DNA of 64,000 bases from Ohtaekwangia sp036786105. Its GTDB lineage: Bacteria; Bacteroidota; Bacteroidia; Cytophagales; Cyclobacteriaceae. The stretch spans positions 124,001 through 188,000 of the forward strand of contig NZ_DAIQRQ010000001.1 in assembly GCF_036786105.1 (NCBI RefSeq). The letters are read 5' to 3'. Under the pieces are notes generated by a model, which worked only from the letters and a program-made list of their open reading frames with translations, was not told where the DNA came from and did not search any database. Of the stretch, positions 35,759-43,784 are shown one piece after another. How positions within the stretch are numbered: the first letter of the stretch is position 1; each line of letters begins with the position of its first letter. The translations under genes and the position numbers were made by a program.

Positions 35759-36385
35759 TTAGCGGGCAATGAAATATTGCACGCCAAAAGCCAGGGTTAA
35801 CCAGTTGAGATTCAATCCGAATGAATTACTGGTGCGATTATTATCCGAACCATCGGGAGTATACTTGGTTGACTGATAGGACAGCGATCCATACGTTGCT
35901 TCTAATGCCCACTTTTCAGAGAGAAATAAAGCAACGCCTGGCCTTACACCAACGCCATAATAGAATGTATCATAAGACGCTCCTTCAGGTTTGTATTTTC
36001 CAAAACCAATAGATGCATCTCCCTGAAAAAAGAATGCAGCGTGCTCCCCCAGAGATTTATAGTGTCGATAATAAGGTGTGATCGAGAAGAGGCTATTTTT
36101 TGATTGGTTTTTGTCCAATCCTGAGAACTCTGATGTGTTCGTAGTGGATGTAAAAGAAAGAGACAATCCCACTACCGACTTATCTGAGAAAAATAAACCA
36201 GCACGTGGAGATAATGCAAAAGAGGTGCTTTTGATGCTATAGGGTAAACCAGGATAGTAGTCGTATTGATCATTTTTCTGGTTCGTATAAGATAGCGAAC
36301 CACCAAGTTGAAGATTTCCTTTTGCCAATTGAGCAAATGAGCATGTGCTGCTAAGCAGCATAGCAAGCATTAAAACGTGTTTCAT
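35759..36385 (-). CDS. Outer membrane beta-barrel protein
   Basis: A 208-residue protein with a signal peptide (MKHVLMLAMLLSSTCSFA) and a mature chain of alternating hydrophobic strands with repeated GLSLSFTSTTN and AALFFQGDASIGFG patterns, ending in VQYFIAR, an aromatic C-terminus like outer-membrane barrels. About eight strands are expected. The start at 36385 is chosen because the upstream Met-containing extension has no signal sequence. Function unknown; it resembles the OMP_b-brl porin-like family. Confidence 0.75.
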   Translation of the reverse strand: MKHVLMLAMLLSSTCSFAQLAKGNLQLGGSLSYTNQKNDQYDYYPGLPYSIKSTSFALSPRAGLFFSDKSVVGLSLSFTSTTNTSEFSGLDKNQSKNSLFSITPYYRHYKSLGEHAAFFFQGDASIGFGKYKPEGASYDTFYYGVGVRPGVALFLSEKWALEATYGSLSYQSTKYTPDGSDNNRTSNSFGLNLNWLTLAFGVQYFIAR

Positions 36386-36595
36386 TTTGAATATGGGGTT
36401 TAGAGTGATTTTTATTGTGTTATACAAACGGAATGGAAGCCGTTGAGCAACGTTGCAGGGAATGGAAATATAAATCGTTTTCTAAGAAATACAGGGGATG
36501 TTGGGAATAAGTTTTTGCATAAACACCGGCAGACTTAAACTTGCCGCCACATTTTATTCACGGGGATGCTTTAATTTGCAGCGCTATAATAGTTT

Positions 36596-37549
36596 ATGAT
36601 CAGGGTCTATACAATCAGGCAGGGAAAGCTGGAGCAGTTCAAAAATCTGCCGCGCGAACAGATTGTGAAACTTTCGGATATCATCTGGATCGACTTGCAG
36701 GCACCTACGCAGGATGAGAAGGAATTTATTGAGAAGAATTACAAGATCGAATTCTTTACATATCAGGAAGTGCAGGAGATCGAGAGTAGTTCGCGCTTTC
36801 TGGAAACGGATGAGACTACAGAGATCAACCTTACCTTTGTATCCAACCAGGAGGCAGAGTTATCAATTCAAAACGTTACGTTCATTCTCAAGAACCGTGT
36901 ACTCTTTACCTATCGGCAGGGCGATCTGAAAATTTTTGCTGAAACAGTTCGCCGCATGAAGACGATGAATGCTGAAGCAAAAGAACATGGCCTTGATGTT
37001 TTCCTCACCATTCTTGAAACACGCATTGATAGCGATGCCGATCTTATTGAAGGTATTAACCGAAAACTGAATGGCATCAGTAAGGATTTGATAGCACGTA
37101 AATCATTAAAAGAAGATTTGCTGCTCGGTATAGCACAGTTGCAGGAGAACACAATGGTATTACATGAGACAATCACAGAAAAACAGCGTGTGGTAAGCTC
37201 GCTTATTCGCATTCCGGAGTTCAACAAAATGGAGAACGAGCGATTGAAGATCATTATTAAAGATATTGGCTCACTGCTTCAGCATGCACAGTTCAGTTCT
37301 GAGCGTCTGGAATATTTGCAGAATACATTTCTCGGTCTTGTAAATATTGAGCAGAACACTGTGATTAAGATTTTCACGGTTGTTACTGTAGTGTTTATGC
37401 CGCCTACTTTGATTGCCAGTATATATGGTATGAACTTTAAACACATGCCTGAACTGGAGTTGCTCGGAGGTTATCCTATGGCCATAGGGTTGATGATTAT
37501 TTCATCGTTGGCCTTTTTGTGGTACTTTAAGAGAAAAAACTGGCTATAG
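36596..37549 (+). CDS. corA: CorA-family magnesium/cobalt transporter
   Basis: A 317-residue divalent cation channel. The cytoplasmic alpha/beta domain and long stalk helix precede two C-terminal membrane helices with the signature GMN motif (IYGMNFKHMPELELLGGYP, about residue 275) and a basic end (KRKNWL). It forms a pentamer in the inner membrane that imports Mg2+. The length and motif are typical. Confidence 0.95.
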   Translation: MIRVYTIRQGKLEQFKNLPREQIVKLSDIIWIDLQAPTQDEKEFIEKNYKIEFFTYQEVQEIESSSRFLETDETTEINLTFVSNQEAELSIQNVTFILKNRVLFTYRQGDLKIFAETVRRMKTMNAEAKEHGLDVFLTILETRIDSDADLIEGINRKLNGISKDLIARKSLKEDLLLGIAQLQENTMVLHETITEKQRVVSSLIRIPEFNKMENERLKIIIKDIGSLLQHAQFSSERLEYLQNTFLGLVNIEQNTVIKIFTVVTVVFMPPTLIASIYGMNFKHMPELELLGGYPMAIGLMIISSLAFLWYFKRKNWL

Positions 37550-37556
37550 TATTTTG

Positions 37557-37610
37557 CTATTGTTTCGAATAAATCACACCGCCTTTCATTACCAGCAATG
37601 AGCGTATGTG
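37557..37610 (-). pseudogene. Possible remnant of an amidohydrolase C-terminus
   Basis: The reverse strand can be read HIRSLLVMKGGVIYSKQ and then a TAG at 37557-37559. This resembles the last strand of imidazolonepropionase-like amidohydrolases, which end in a MKGG-type motif. Upstream of it the frame loses resemblance to any family, so a decayed or displaced fragment is the simplest idea. Short matches of this kind can be chance. Confidence 0.25.
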
Positions 37611-37739
37611 AAAATCTAAAATACATATTTTCCTAAAATGAAGACATTATTTTCATAAGCGTTACGACTTTCATCGCGTGGTGTGCGGTTTGCAGCCAGC
37701 GGTATTTTTCCACTACCTTCACATGCAAAAACCAAAGTC

Positions 37740-38378
37740 GTGCAACCACAACATATTGCTATCTGCGGAAATATCGGATCTGGAAAAACTACCCTCGCTC
37801 AAAAGCTCTCCAAACATTATGGATGGCAGGCGCTGCTGGAGTCGGTCGATGATAATCCATATCTGAGAGATTTTTATGGCGACATGAATCGCTGGGCATT
37901 TCATGTGCAGATGTATTTTCTCAACAGCCGTTTCAAGCAGGTAAATAAAATACGCGCTACAAACGACAAGACTACGGTGCAAGACCGAACGATCTATGAA
38001 GATGCCTATATCTTTGCAACGAATCTTCACAGCAGCGGATTTATGTCGGAGCGTGACTTTCAAAGTTACCTCGACACATTTCATTCGATGATTGCCTATG
38101 TGCAGCCGCCCGATCTGCTCATATACCTTAAGGCCGATATACCAAAGCTGGTTCGCCAGATTGAAAAGCGTGGACGTGATTACGAGTATGCCATTCGAAT
38201 AGATTACCTGCGCAATCTCAACGAACACTACGAACAATGGATCAATAACTATACATCCGGCAAACTGTTGGTGATTGATGTTAATAACCTTGACTTTGTA
38301 ACAAGAATCGATGACTTTGCTCACATTGTAAGCAAGATTGATCTGGAGCTGAACAGTCTTTTCAACCAGGCCTCTTAA
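37740..38378 (+). CDS. Deoxynucleoside kinase (dGK/dAK type)
   Basis: About 212 residues. P-loop HIAICGNIGSGKTTLA is at the N-terminus, followed by ESVDDNPYL, the substrate loop, DRTIYEDAYIFA (equivalent to the DRS motif) and an Arg-rich lid (KRGRDYEYAIRIDYL). It phosphorylates deoxynucleosides for salvage. The frame extends to a GTG at 37683, but the GTG at 37740 places the P-loop at the expected distance from the N-terminus; both lack a nearby Shine-Dalgarno. TauE starts 12 bp downstream. Confidence 0.88.
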   Translation: MQPQHIAICGNIGSGKTTLAQKLSKHYGWQALLESVDDNPYLRDFYGDMNRWAFHVQMYFLNSRFKQVNKIRATNDKTTVQDRTIYEDAYIFATNLHSSGFMSERDFQSYLDTFHSMIAYVQPPDLLIYLKADIPKLVRQIEKRGRDYEYAIRIDYLRNLNEHYEQWINNYTSGKLLVIDVNNLDFVTRIDDFAHIVSKIDLELNSLFNQAS

Positions 38379-38389
38379 CTAAGTATAGT

Positions 38390-39139
38390 TTGATAGCGCT
38401 TTTCTCCTTCCAGCTCTCATCATCAGATTTACTTATATTTTTATTGGTGGCAATCTTTGTCGGCATGTCCAAGACGGGTGTGCATGGTACGGGTATGATC
38501 TCTGTGCCGTTGCTGGCTTCCGTTTTTGGTGGTCAGCTTTCCAGTGGCATTATGCTGCCCATATTATGTATAGCCGATGTGATCGGCGTATGGTACTACC
38601 ATCGTCATGCATCGTGGGTACACCTTAAGAAACTTTTTCCGTGGGCTGTAGTCGGTACAATTGTGGGAACTATAGTCGGGAGTATGATCGATGATCATAT
38701 TTTCAGAATGATCATGGCCGTAACCATCATGGCGAGTGTAGTAATTATGTTATGGCTCGAACAACATAAAGAAGATATACCCGACAACAAACCGTTTGCG
38801 GCTGTTACCGGAACAGCAGGGGGGTTTACTTCCATGGTGGGAAATTTGGCAAGCTCGGTAATGGCAGTATATTTCCTTTCCATGCGTCTCCCTAAGGATG
38901 CCTTTATAGGAACTACCGCGTGGTTCTTTATGGTGATGAACTGGTTCAAGGTTCCGTTCCACGTTTTTGCGTGGCATACTATATCGTGGAATTCATTTTT
39001 GCTTGACCTGATAGCACTACCTTTAATTGGTATAGGTGCATTCATTGGGATATTGATTGTGAAAAATATACCGGAGCGGATCTACCGCTTGTTTATTATC
39101 GGCATGACACTGGTAGCAGCGATTATGATGTTGATATAA
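38390..39139 (+). CDS. TauE/SafE-family sulfite/anion exporter
   Basis: A 249-residue inner-membrane protein with about eight hydrophobic segments and the family pattern FVGMSKTGVHGTGMISVPLL in the first helix. TauE/SafE members export sulfite, sulfoacetate or other organosulfur anions. TTG at 38390 is the probable start; the next Met (residue 26) lies inside the first helix. It follows the kinase gene by 12 bp. Its TAA stop abuts the stop of the converging PLP enzyme gene. Confidence 0.85.
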   Translation: MIALFSFQLSSSDLLIFLLVAIFVGMSKTGVHGTGMISVPLLASVFGGQLSSGIMLPILCIADVIGVWYYHRHASWVHLKKLFPWAVVGTIVGTIVGSMIDDHIFRMIMAVTIMASVVIMLWLEQHKEDIPDNKPFAAVTGTAGGFTSMVGNLASSVMAVYFLSMRLPKDAFIGTTAWFFMVMNWFKVPFHVFAWHTISWNSFLLDLIALPLIGIGAFIGILIVKNIPERIYRLFIIGMTLVAAIMMLI

Positions 39140-40087
39140 TTATACAAGAAGCTCTTCGTATGCAGCAGTTCCCTGCAATCCTCCCGTGTGGATCATCAGT
39201 ATTGTAGAGCCTTTTCTGAATAGGCCTGCCTTTGCTTCTTCCAGTATAGCCCACAATACTTTACCGGTATAGATAGGGTCGAGGGGAAGGTTATAAGATT
39301 CCTTAGTCTCTTTGATAAAGGCAAGCAATGCAGGTGTTACCTTGGCATAGCCTCCATGATGATAGTTGTTCAGTATATTCCAGTTCTTATTATTGACAGA
39401 AATACCTTCAGCTTTTTCGTAGACGTGTAAAAGACCTTCGACTTCCTGCTGAAGGAAATTTCCTTTTAATGCACTGACACCAACAATCTGTTTGGCGGCA
39501 TCGGTGCCTGCAATGATACCCGCTATCGTTCCGCCAGTACCCGCGGCGAGATACAAGTAGTCGTATGATAAAGAGGAAAGCGTTAGTGTGAACTCTGCAC
39601 TTCCTTTTACAGCCAATGCATTAGAGCCACCTTCCGGTATCAGATAAAAATTACCAAAGCGCTCACCGAGATCTGCTATAAAATCAGCTTCGCTTTTTTT
39701 TCTATAGGCTTCGCGTGAAATGAAATATAGCTTCATGCCGCACGACTGTGCGAAACGCAACGTTGCGTTGAGCGGTAAAACTTCTTCTCCACGAATAATG
39801 CCAATGCTTCCAAATCCTGCTTCACGTGCAGCGGCAGCTGTGGCGTAAACGTGATTCGAGAAAGCGCCACCAAACGTGAGCAATGTCTTTTGTTTCTGGC
39901 GATGCGCTTCTTCCAGATTGTATTTGAGTTTCCACCATTTATTTCCGGAAATGAGAGGATGATTGAGGTCTTCGCGTTTGATGATTAAACGCACACCTGC
40001 TTCGTGCAAAACAGGATGATGAAATTCCTGAACAGGAGTGAATTGATAGCTTAACAAATCGCTGAATTGTGAGCGAAAATAGTCCAT
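39140..40087 (-). CDS. PLP-dependent D-cysteine desulfhydrase / ACC deaminase family enzyme
   Basis: A 315-residue fold-type II PLP enzyme. The PLP lysine is in SGNKWWKLKYNLEEA; the phosphate-binding region is YLAAGTGGTIAGIIAG. The GGAFSNHVYATAAAA substrate motif belongs to the D-cysteine desulfhydrase/ACC deaminase group. Activity would be release of pyruvate, sulfide and ammonia from D-cysteine, or ACC breakdown; I favour D-cysteine. The divergent region upstream contains a striking inverted repeat. Confidence 0.88.
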   Translation of the reverse strand: MDYFRSQFSDLLSYQFTPVQEFHHPVLHEAGVRLIIKREDLNHPLISGNKWWKLKYNLEEAHRQKQKTLLTFGGAFSNHVYATAAAAREAGFGSIGIIRGEEVLPLNATLRFAQSCGMKLYFISREAYRKKSEADFIADLGERFGNFYLIPEGGSNALAVKGSAEFTLTLSSLSYDYLYLAAGTGGTIAGIIAGTDAAKQIVGVSALKGNFLQQEVEGLLHVYEKAEGISVNNKNWNILNNYHHGGYAKVTPALLAFIKETKESYNLPLDPIYTGKVLWAILEEAKAGLFRKGSTILMIHTGGLQGTAAYEELLV

Positions 40088-40108
40088 AAAATCAGCCTGA
40101 AAAAATTA

Positions 40109-40145
40109 ACTAATTATTTTAGTGTTGATAACTAAAATAATTAGT
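40109..40145. promoter_or_regulatory. Paired operator-like inverted repeat between divergent genes
   Basis: ACTAATTATTTTAGT (40109-40123) and ACTAAAATAATTAGT (40131-40145) are exact reverse complements separated by GTTGATA. Each arm is itself nearly palindromic (ACTAA-N5-TTAGT). It lies midway between the PLP enzyme and radical SAM genes, 22 bp and 37 bp from their start codons. A dimer-of-dimers regulator such as a MarR, HxlR or TetR protein would fit. Confidence 0.7.
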
Positions 40146-40182
40146 AACTATGTGATGTGATTAAAAAGAGAGGGAGGCTTTT

Positions 40183-41235
40183 ATGGAAGAAGAATATTTC
40201 AAAGGCCGGGGAGCGCAGATTAAAACCGTTAACAAATTTTTGAAGGCCGAATATGTCACTGAACATATTGAAGGCTTGGATGAGCCATTGTTCTCAGCAC
40301 CAACAACACAGGTATTTTTTGAGAAGTCCAAGAAGATCGTGAACAAGGTGGATAGTCCTGATCTTCGCATGATGTATTCCTCCAATCCATATCAGGGATG
40401 TGAGCATGGATGTATTTACTGTTATGCCCGCAATACACATGAATATTGGGGATTTAATGCGGGGCTTGATTTTGAAAGCAAAATCATTGTAAAGAAAGAT
40501 GCACCAAAGTTGTTGGAGAAATTTATACTCCATCCCAATTGGCAGGCTGTGCCGATCAGTGTATCCGGAAATACGGATTGCTATCAGCCGTTGGAAAGGA
40601 AGTACGAGCTTACCCGAGGTATGCTCAAGATCTTTGCACGTTACCGGCATCCGTTGGGAATGATTACCAAAAACAGTCTCGTGCTACGCGACATAGACTT
40701 ACTAAAAGATCTCGCGCAGGATAACCTGGTGCATGTATATATATCAATTACCACACTGGATGAAGACCTGCGGAGAGTGATGGAGCCCAGAACGGCCAGT
40801 GCTGCCAAGCGACTACAAACAGTAGAGACTTTGTCGAATGCAGGTATACCGGTGGGCATTATGAACGCGCCGATAATACCGGGCCTTAATCATCACGAAA
40901 TACCGCAGATATTAAAAGCAGCAAGTGACCGCGGAGCATTGGGTGCCGGTATGACAGTGGTGCGTTTGAATGGTTCTATTGGAAAGATATTCGAAGACTG
41001 GCTGCGAAAGAATTTTCCGGATCGCTTTGAAAAGGTGTGGCATCAGATATGCGAGATGCATGGAGGCAATGTAAATGATTCACAATTTGGAAGGCGCATG
41101 ACGGGTGAAGGTAACTTTGCAGAAGCGATACATCAACTGTTTGCTGTATCCAAGAAAAAATACTTTGCCGGCAAAATAATGCCTGCTATAGATTTGACCA
41201 AGTTCAGAAGAGGAGGAAATCTCAGTTTGTTTTAA
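40183..41235 (+). CDS. SplB-like radical SAM protein (PA0069/Rv2578c family)
   Basis: A 350-residue protein. The radical SAM cluster motif is CEHGCIYCYARN (CxxxCxxC, about residues 74-81) within YQGCEHGCIYCYA, and NPYQGCEHGC typifies the PA0069 family related to spore photoproduct lyase. The rest follows a TIM-barrel with SISVSGNTDCYQPLE and PVGIMNAPIIPGLN. It carries out a 5'-deoxyadenosyl radical reaction, possibly DNA repair, but substrate is unproven. An unusual Shine-Dalgarno-like GGGAGG lies 5 nt before the ATG. Confidence 0.9.
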   Translation: MEEEYFKGRGAQIKTVNKFLKAEYVTEHIEGLDEPLFSAPTTQVFFEKSKKIVNKVDSPDLRMMYSSNPYQGCEHGCIYCYARNTHEYWGFNAGLDFESKIIVKKDAPKLLEKFILHPNWQAVPISVSGNTDCYQPLERKYELTRGMLKIFARYRHPLGMITKNSLVLRDIDLLKDLAQDNLVHVYISITTLDEDLRRVMEPRTASAAKRLQTVETLSNAGIPVGIMNAPIIPGLNHHEIPQILKAASDRGALGAGMTVVRLNGSIGKIFEDWLRKNFPDRFEKVWHQICEMHGGNVNDSQFGRRMTGEGNFAEAIHQLFAVSKKKYFAGKIMPAIDLTKFRRGGNLSLF

Positions 41236-41260
41236 TAAACGTTGGCGGCTAATAAACAAC

Positions 41261-41286
41261 AAAGGTGCAGTTTTTACTGCACCTTT
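41261..41286. terminator. Bidirectional terminator between radical SAM and dipeptidase genes
   Basis: AAAGGTGCAGT (41261-41271) and ACTGCACCTTT (41276-41286) with loop TTTT give a perfect 11-bp stem between two converging genes. Confidence 0.88.
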
Positions 41287-41314
41287 ACTTTATTATATAC
41301 CTTCTGTTGCATTG

Positions 41315-42673
41315 TCATTTCTTTGCAAAGTGTTTGTAGAATGCTACAATGGTTTCTACACCCAACAGGAAGTTATTAACACCATAATGTTCATTGGGAG
41401 AATGTATAGCATCGCTGTCAAGACCAAAGCCCATCAACACAGTATCTAGTCCTAATTCTTTCTTAAAGAGAGCAACGATTGGTATACTTCCACCATCGCG
41501 AGTCGGGATAGGACTTTTGCCGAACACTTCTTCGAATGCTTTGCTGGCAGCTTTATAGGCAGCAGAATCTGTTTGCGTAACAGCCGGTTCGCCACCGTGA
41601 TGTGCCGTTACTTTTACCTTCACATATTTTGGTGCTATCGATTCAAAGTGTTTTGTGAACAACTCGGTAATCTCGGCACTTACCTGGTTTGGCACCAGGC
41701 GCATGGATATTTTAGCATGTGCTTTTGATGGAAGAACCGTTTTGGCACCTTCGCCAGTATATCCTCCCCAAATGCCATTTACATCTAAAGTTGGGCGCAC
41801 GCCAGTTCGCTCCAGCGTGGTATATCCCTCTTCACCTTTTATCTCATCTATACCCAGTTCTTTTTTATACTCTTCCAAATCGAAAGGAGCTTTATTGAGC
41901 GCTTCACGTTGCGCTGCAGTTAACTCAGCAACTTTGTCGTAGAAACCTTTTACGGTAACTCTTCCCTTGTCATCATGCAGCGAAGCAATCATGCTGCACA
42001 ATGTATTGATCGGGTTTGCCACGGCACCACCATATACACCTGAATGCAGATCCCGGTTAGGACCGGTTACTTCTACCTCCATATAACTCAATCCACGTAG
42101 CCCCGTGGTGATAGAAGGATGCTCCAGCGATATCAACGCTGTATCAGAAATAAGAATAATATCTGCTTTTAATCTTGCCTTGTTTTCTTTTACAAACACG
42201 CCCAGGTTATCGGAGCCAACTTCTTCTTCGCCTTCTACCATGAACTTTACATTGCAGGGTAAAAGGTTAAGCTTCATCATGGCTTCGAAAGCCTTTACAT
42301 GCATATATACCTGGCCTTTGTCATCGCAGGCACCGCGTGCAAAGATCTTATCGTCTTTAATAACCGGTTCGAACGGAGGAGAGTCCCATAAATTTATAGG
42401 ATCGGCCGGCTGCACATCGTAGTGTCCATATACCAGGATAGTAGGAAGGGAAGGATTCACGATCTTCTCAGCATATACAATCGGGTGGCCTTTCGTTTCG
42501 CAGATCTCTACAGAGTCTACACCCGCAGCGGTAAGTTTTTCTTTCAAGAACTCAGCAGCCCTGCGAACGTCTTGCTTATTGCGACTATCGGCACTGATGG
42601 AAGGAATGCGCAACCAATCAAAAAGCTCAGTCAGAAAGCGATCCTTGTTTGAGGAAATGTATTCTTTGATCAT
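41315..42673 (-). CDS. M20-family dipeptidase
   Basis: A 452-residue zinc metallopeptidase of the CNDP/PepV-like group. Metal ligands are in VYGHYDVQP (His, Asp), ARGACDDKGQ (bridging Asp), VEGEEEVGSDN (catalytic Glu), with C-terminal His in SPNEHYGVNNF. A dimerisation lid domain spans about residues 190-330. It hydrolyses dipeptides in the cytoplasm; no signal peptide. Length and motifs are normal. Confidence 0.93.
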   Translation of the reverse strand: MIKEYISSNKDRFLTELFDWLRIPSISADSRNKQDVRRAAEFLKEKLTAAGVDSVEICETKGHPIVYAEKIVNPSLPTILVYGHYDVQPADPINLWDSPPFEPVIKDDKIFARGACDDKGQVYMHVKAFEAMMKLNLLPCNVKFMVEGEEEVGSDNLGVFVKENKARLKADIILISDTALISLEHPSITTGLRGLSYMEVEVTGPNRDLHSGVYGGAVANPINTLCSMIASLHDDKGRVTVKGFYDKVAELTAAQREALNKAPFDLEEYKKELGIDEIKGEEGYTTLERTGVRPTLDVNGIWGGYTGEGAKTVLPSKAHAKISMRLVPNQVSAEITELFTKHFESIAPKYVKVKVTAHHGGEPAVTQTDSAAYKAASKAFEEVFGKSPIPTRDGGSIPIVALFKKELGLDTVLMGFGLDSDAIHSPNEHYGVNNFLLGVETIVAFYKHFAKK

Positions 42674-42721
42674 GTCCGGTTATTATGAGTTGGGTGGCAA
42701 ATTACAGGATCAATCGGATTG

Positions 42722-43687
42722 TCAATACACCTCATTCAATTTTATCTTCATGATAATAATGTCCTCCAACTTTTCAGGGTCCTTTATTTTTCCCTGGCTG
42801 GAGCCGATAATCTGCAATAACTGGCTGTTGGCAATAAAGTAGAAGTAGCCATCGGCCAATACACCTGTGGTAGGGATATTGAACAACGAATCAGATTCGC
42901 CTAGAAAGTCAACCTTCTCAGCTCGCCTGTTATCTGGTGTCATTACAATTTTCTGAATAGACTCCGGGAAGAACGTATTCTGCACGCCAATCAAAATGTT
43001 GTTGTAACGATACAAGCCATCGAATCCCATCATCCTATAACGGTCGTTCAACAAAGGTGTGATTGCTTTTGTCTGTATATCAACCATAGCAATACCCAGC
43101 GAACCGGTTGTGCTTACCAGCAAATGCTTTTCATCTTGCGAAGCGGTTATACCATTGGCCCACATTAAACTTCCCGGCTTTGTAAATTCTTCCAGCGTTT
43201 TGCTGTCTCTGCGAACAACCCAGAGCATGCTTGCTTGTGTATCGGTTATAAAAACATCGCCATTCTTGGTAATATAAAGATCATTAAATAAGTGAACGCG
43301 ATCATCCACCAGTTTAAATCGCTTCACCATTTTCTTTGTGTGCAGATCATATACATGCACGTTCGAAATGCGATTAACGGTGTCGTGTTCCGAAGTGTTG
43401 TTGCAAGCCCACAGAAAACCTCTTGCATCAACCTTCATTCCCAGCACCTGCTCAATTTCGTCTGCGCCAGATGAAATGAAATCACTCACTTTTCCATCGG
43501 CTGTTATCTGTACAATTTTCTTTTTGTAAATGCTGCCCACGTAAAACGACTTATCAACCGCATTGTAGGCAATGCCTTCCGGGATAAGATTTTTTTCTTC
43601 CAGTGTAAAAGCGATTTCAGGTTTTGTCTGTGCGCTCAATAGTGTGAAGTAAGACAAGAACGTAAGTAAAAAGAAGAGTTGCTTCAT
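42722..43687 (-). CDS. Secreted SMP-30/NHL-like beta-propeller protein
   Basis: A 321-residue protein with a signal peptide (MKQLFFLLTFLSYFTLLSAQ) and six-bladed propeller repeats such as IPEGIAYNAVDKSFYVGSI, MKVDARGFLWACNN and DLYITKNGDVFITDTQ, with the FND(L/Y) motif of SMP-30/gluconolactonase proteins. It is periplasmic or exported. It may be a lactonase or only a binding propeller. It precedes the dipeptidase gene by about 50 bp in the same direction. Confidence 0.8.
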   Translation of the reverse strand: MKQLFFLLTFLSYFTLLSAQTKPEIAFTLEEKNLIPEGIAYNAVDKSFYVGSIYKKKIVQITADGKVSDFISSGADEIEQVLGMKVDARGFLWACNNTSEHDTVNRISNVHVYDLHTKKMVKRFKLVDDRVHLFNDLYITKNGDVFITDTQASMLWVVRRDSKTLEEFTKPGSLMWANGITASQDEKHLLVSTTGSLGIAMVDIQTKAITPLLNDRYRMMGFDGLYRYNNILIGVQNTFFPESIQKIVMTPDNRRAEKVDFLGESDSLFNIPTTGVLADGYFYFIANSQLLQIIGSSQGKIKDPEKLEDIIIMKIKLNEVY

Positions 43688-43784
43688 GTCAATAGAATCA
43701 AAAGTTTATGAGTCGCTACAACGCCTGCCTTAACATGTTGAGTATGTATGTGGCTGGGTGTTGTTTGCCACACTATATATTTCA

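Noticed and set aside
37719..38324. 201-codon reverse frame over the deoxynucleoside kinase
   Set aside because: The forward frame has P-loop and DR(T) motifs; the reverse one has none.
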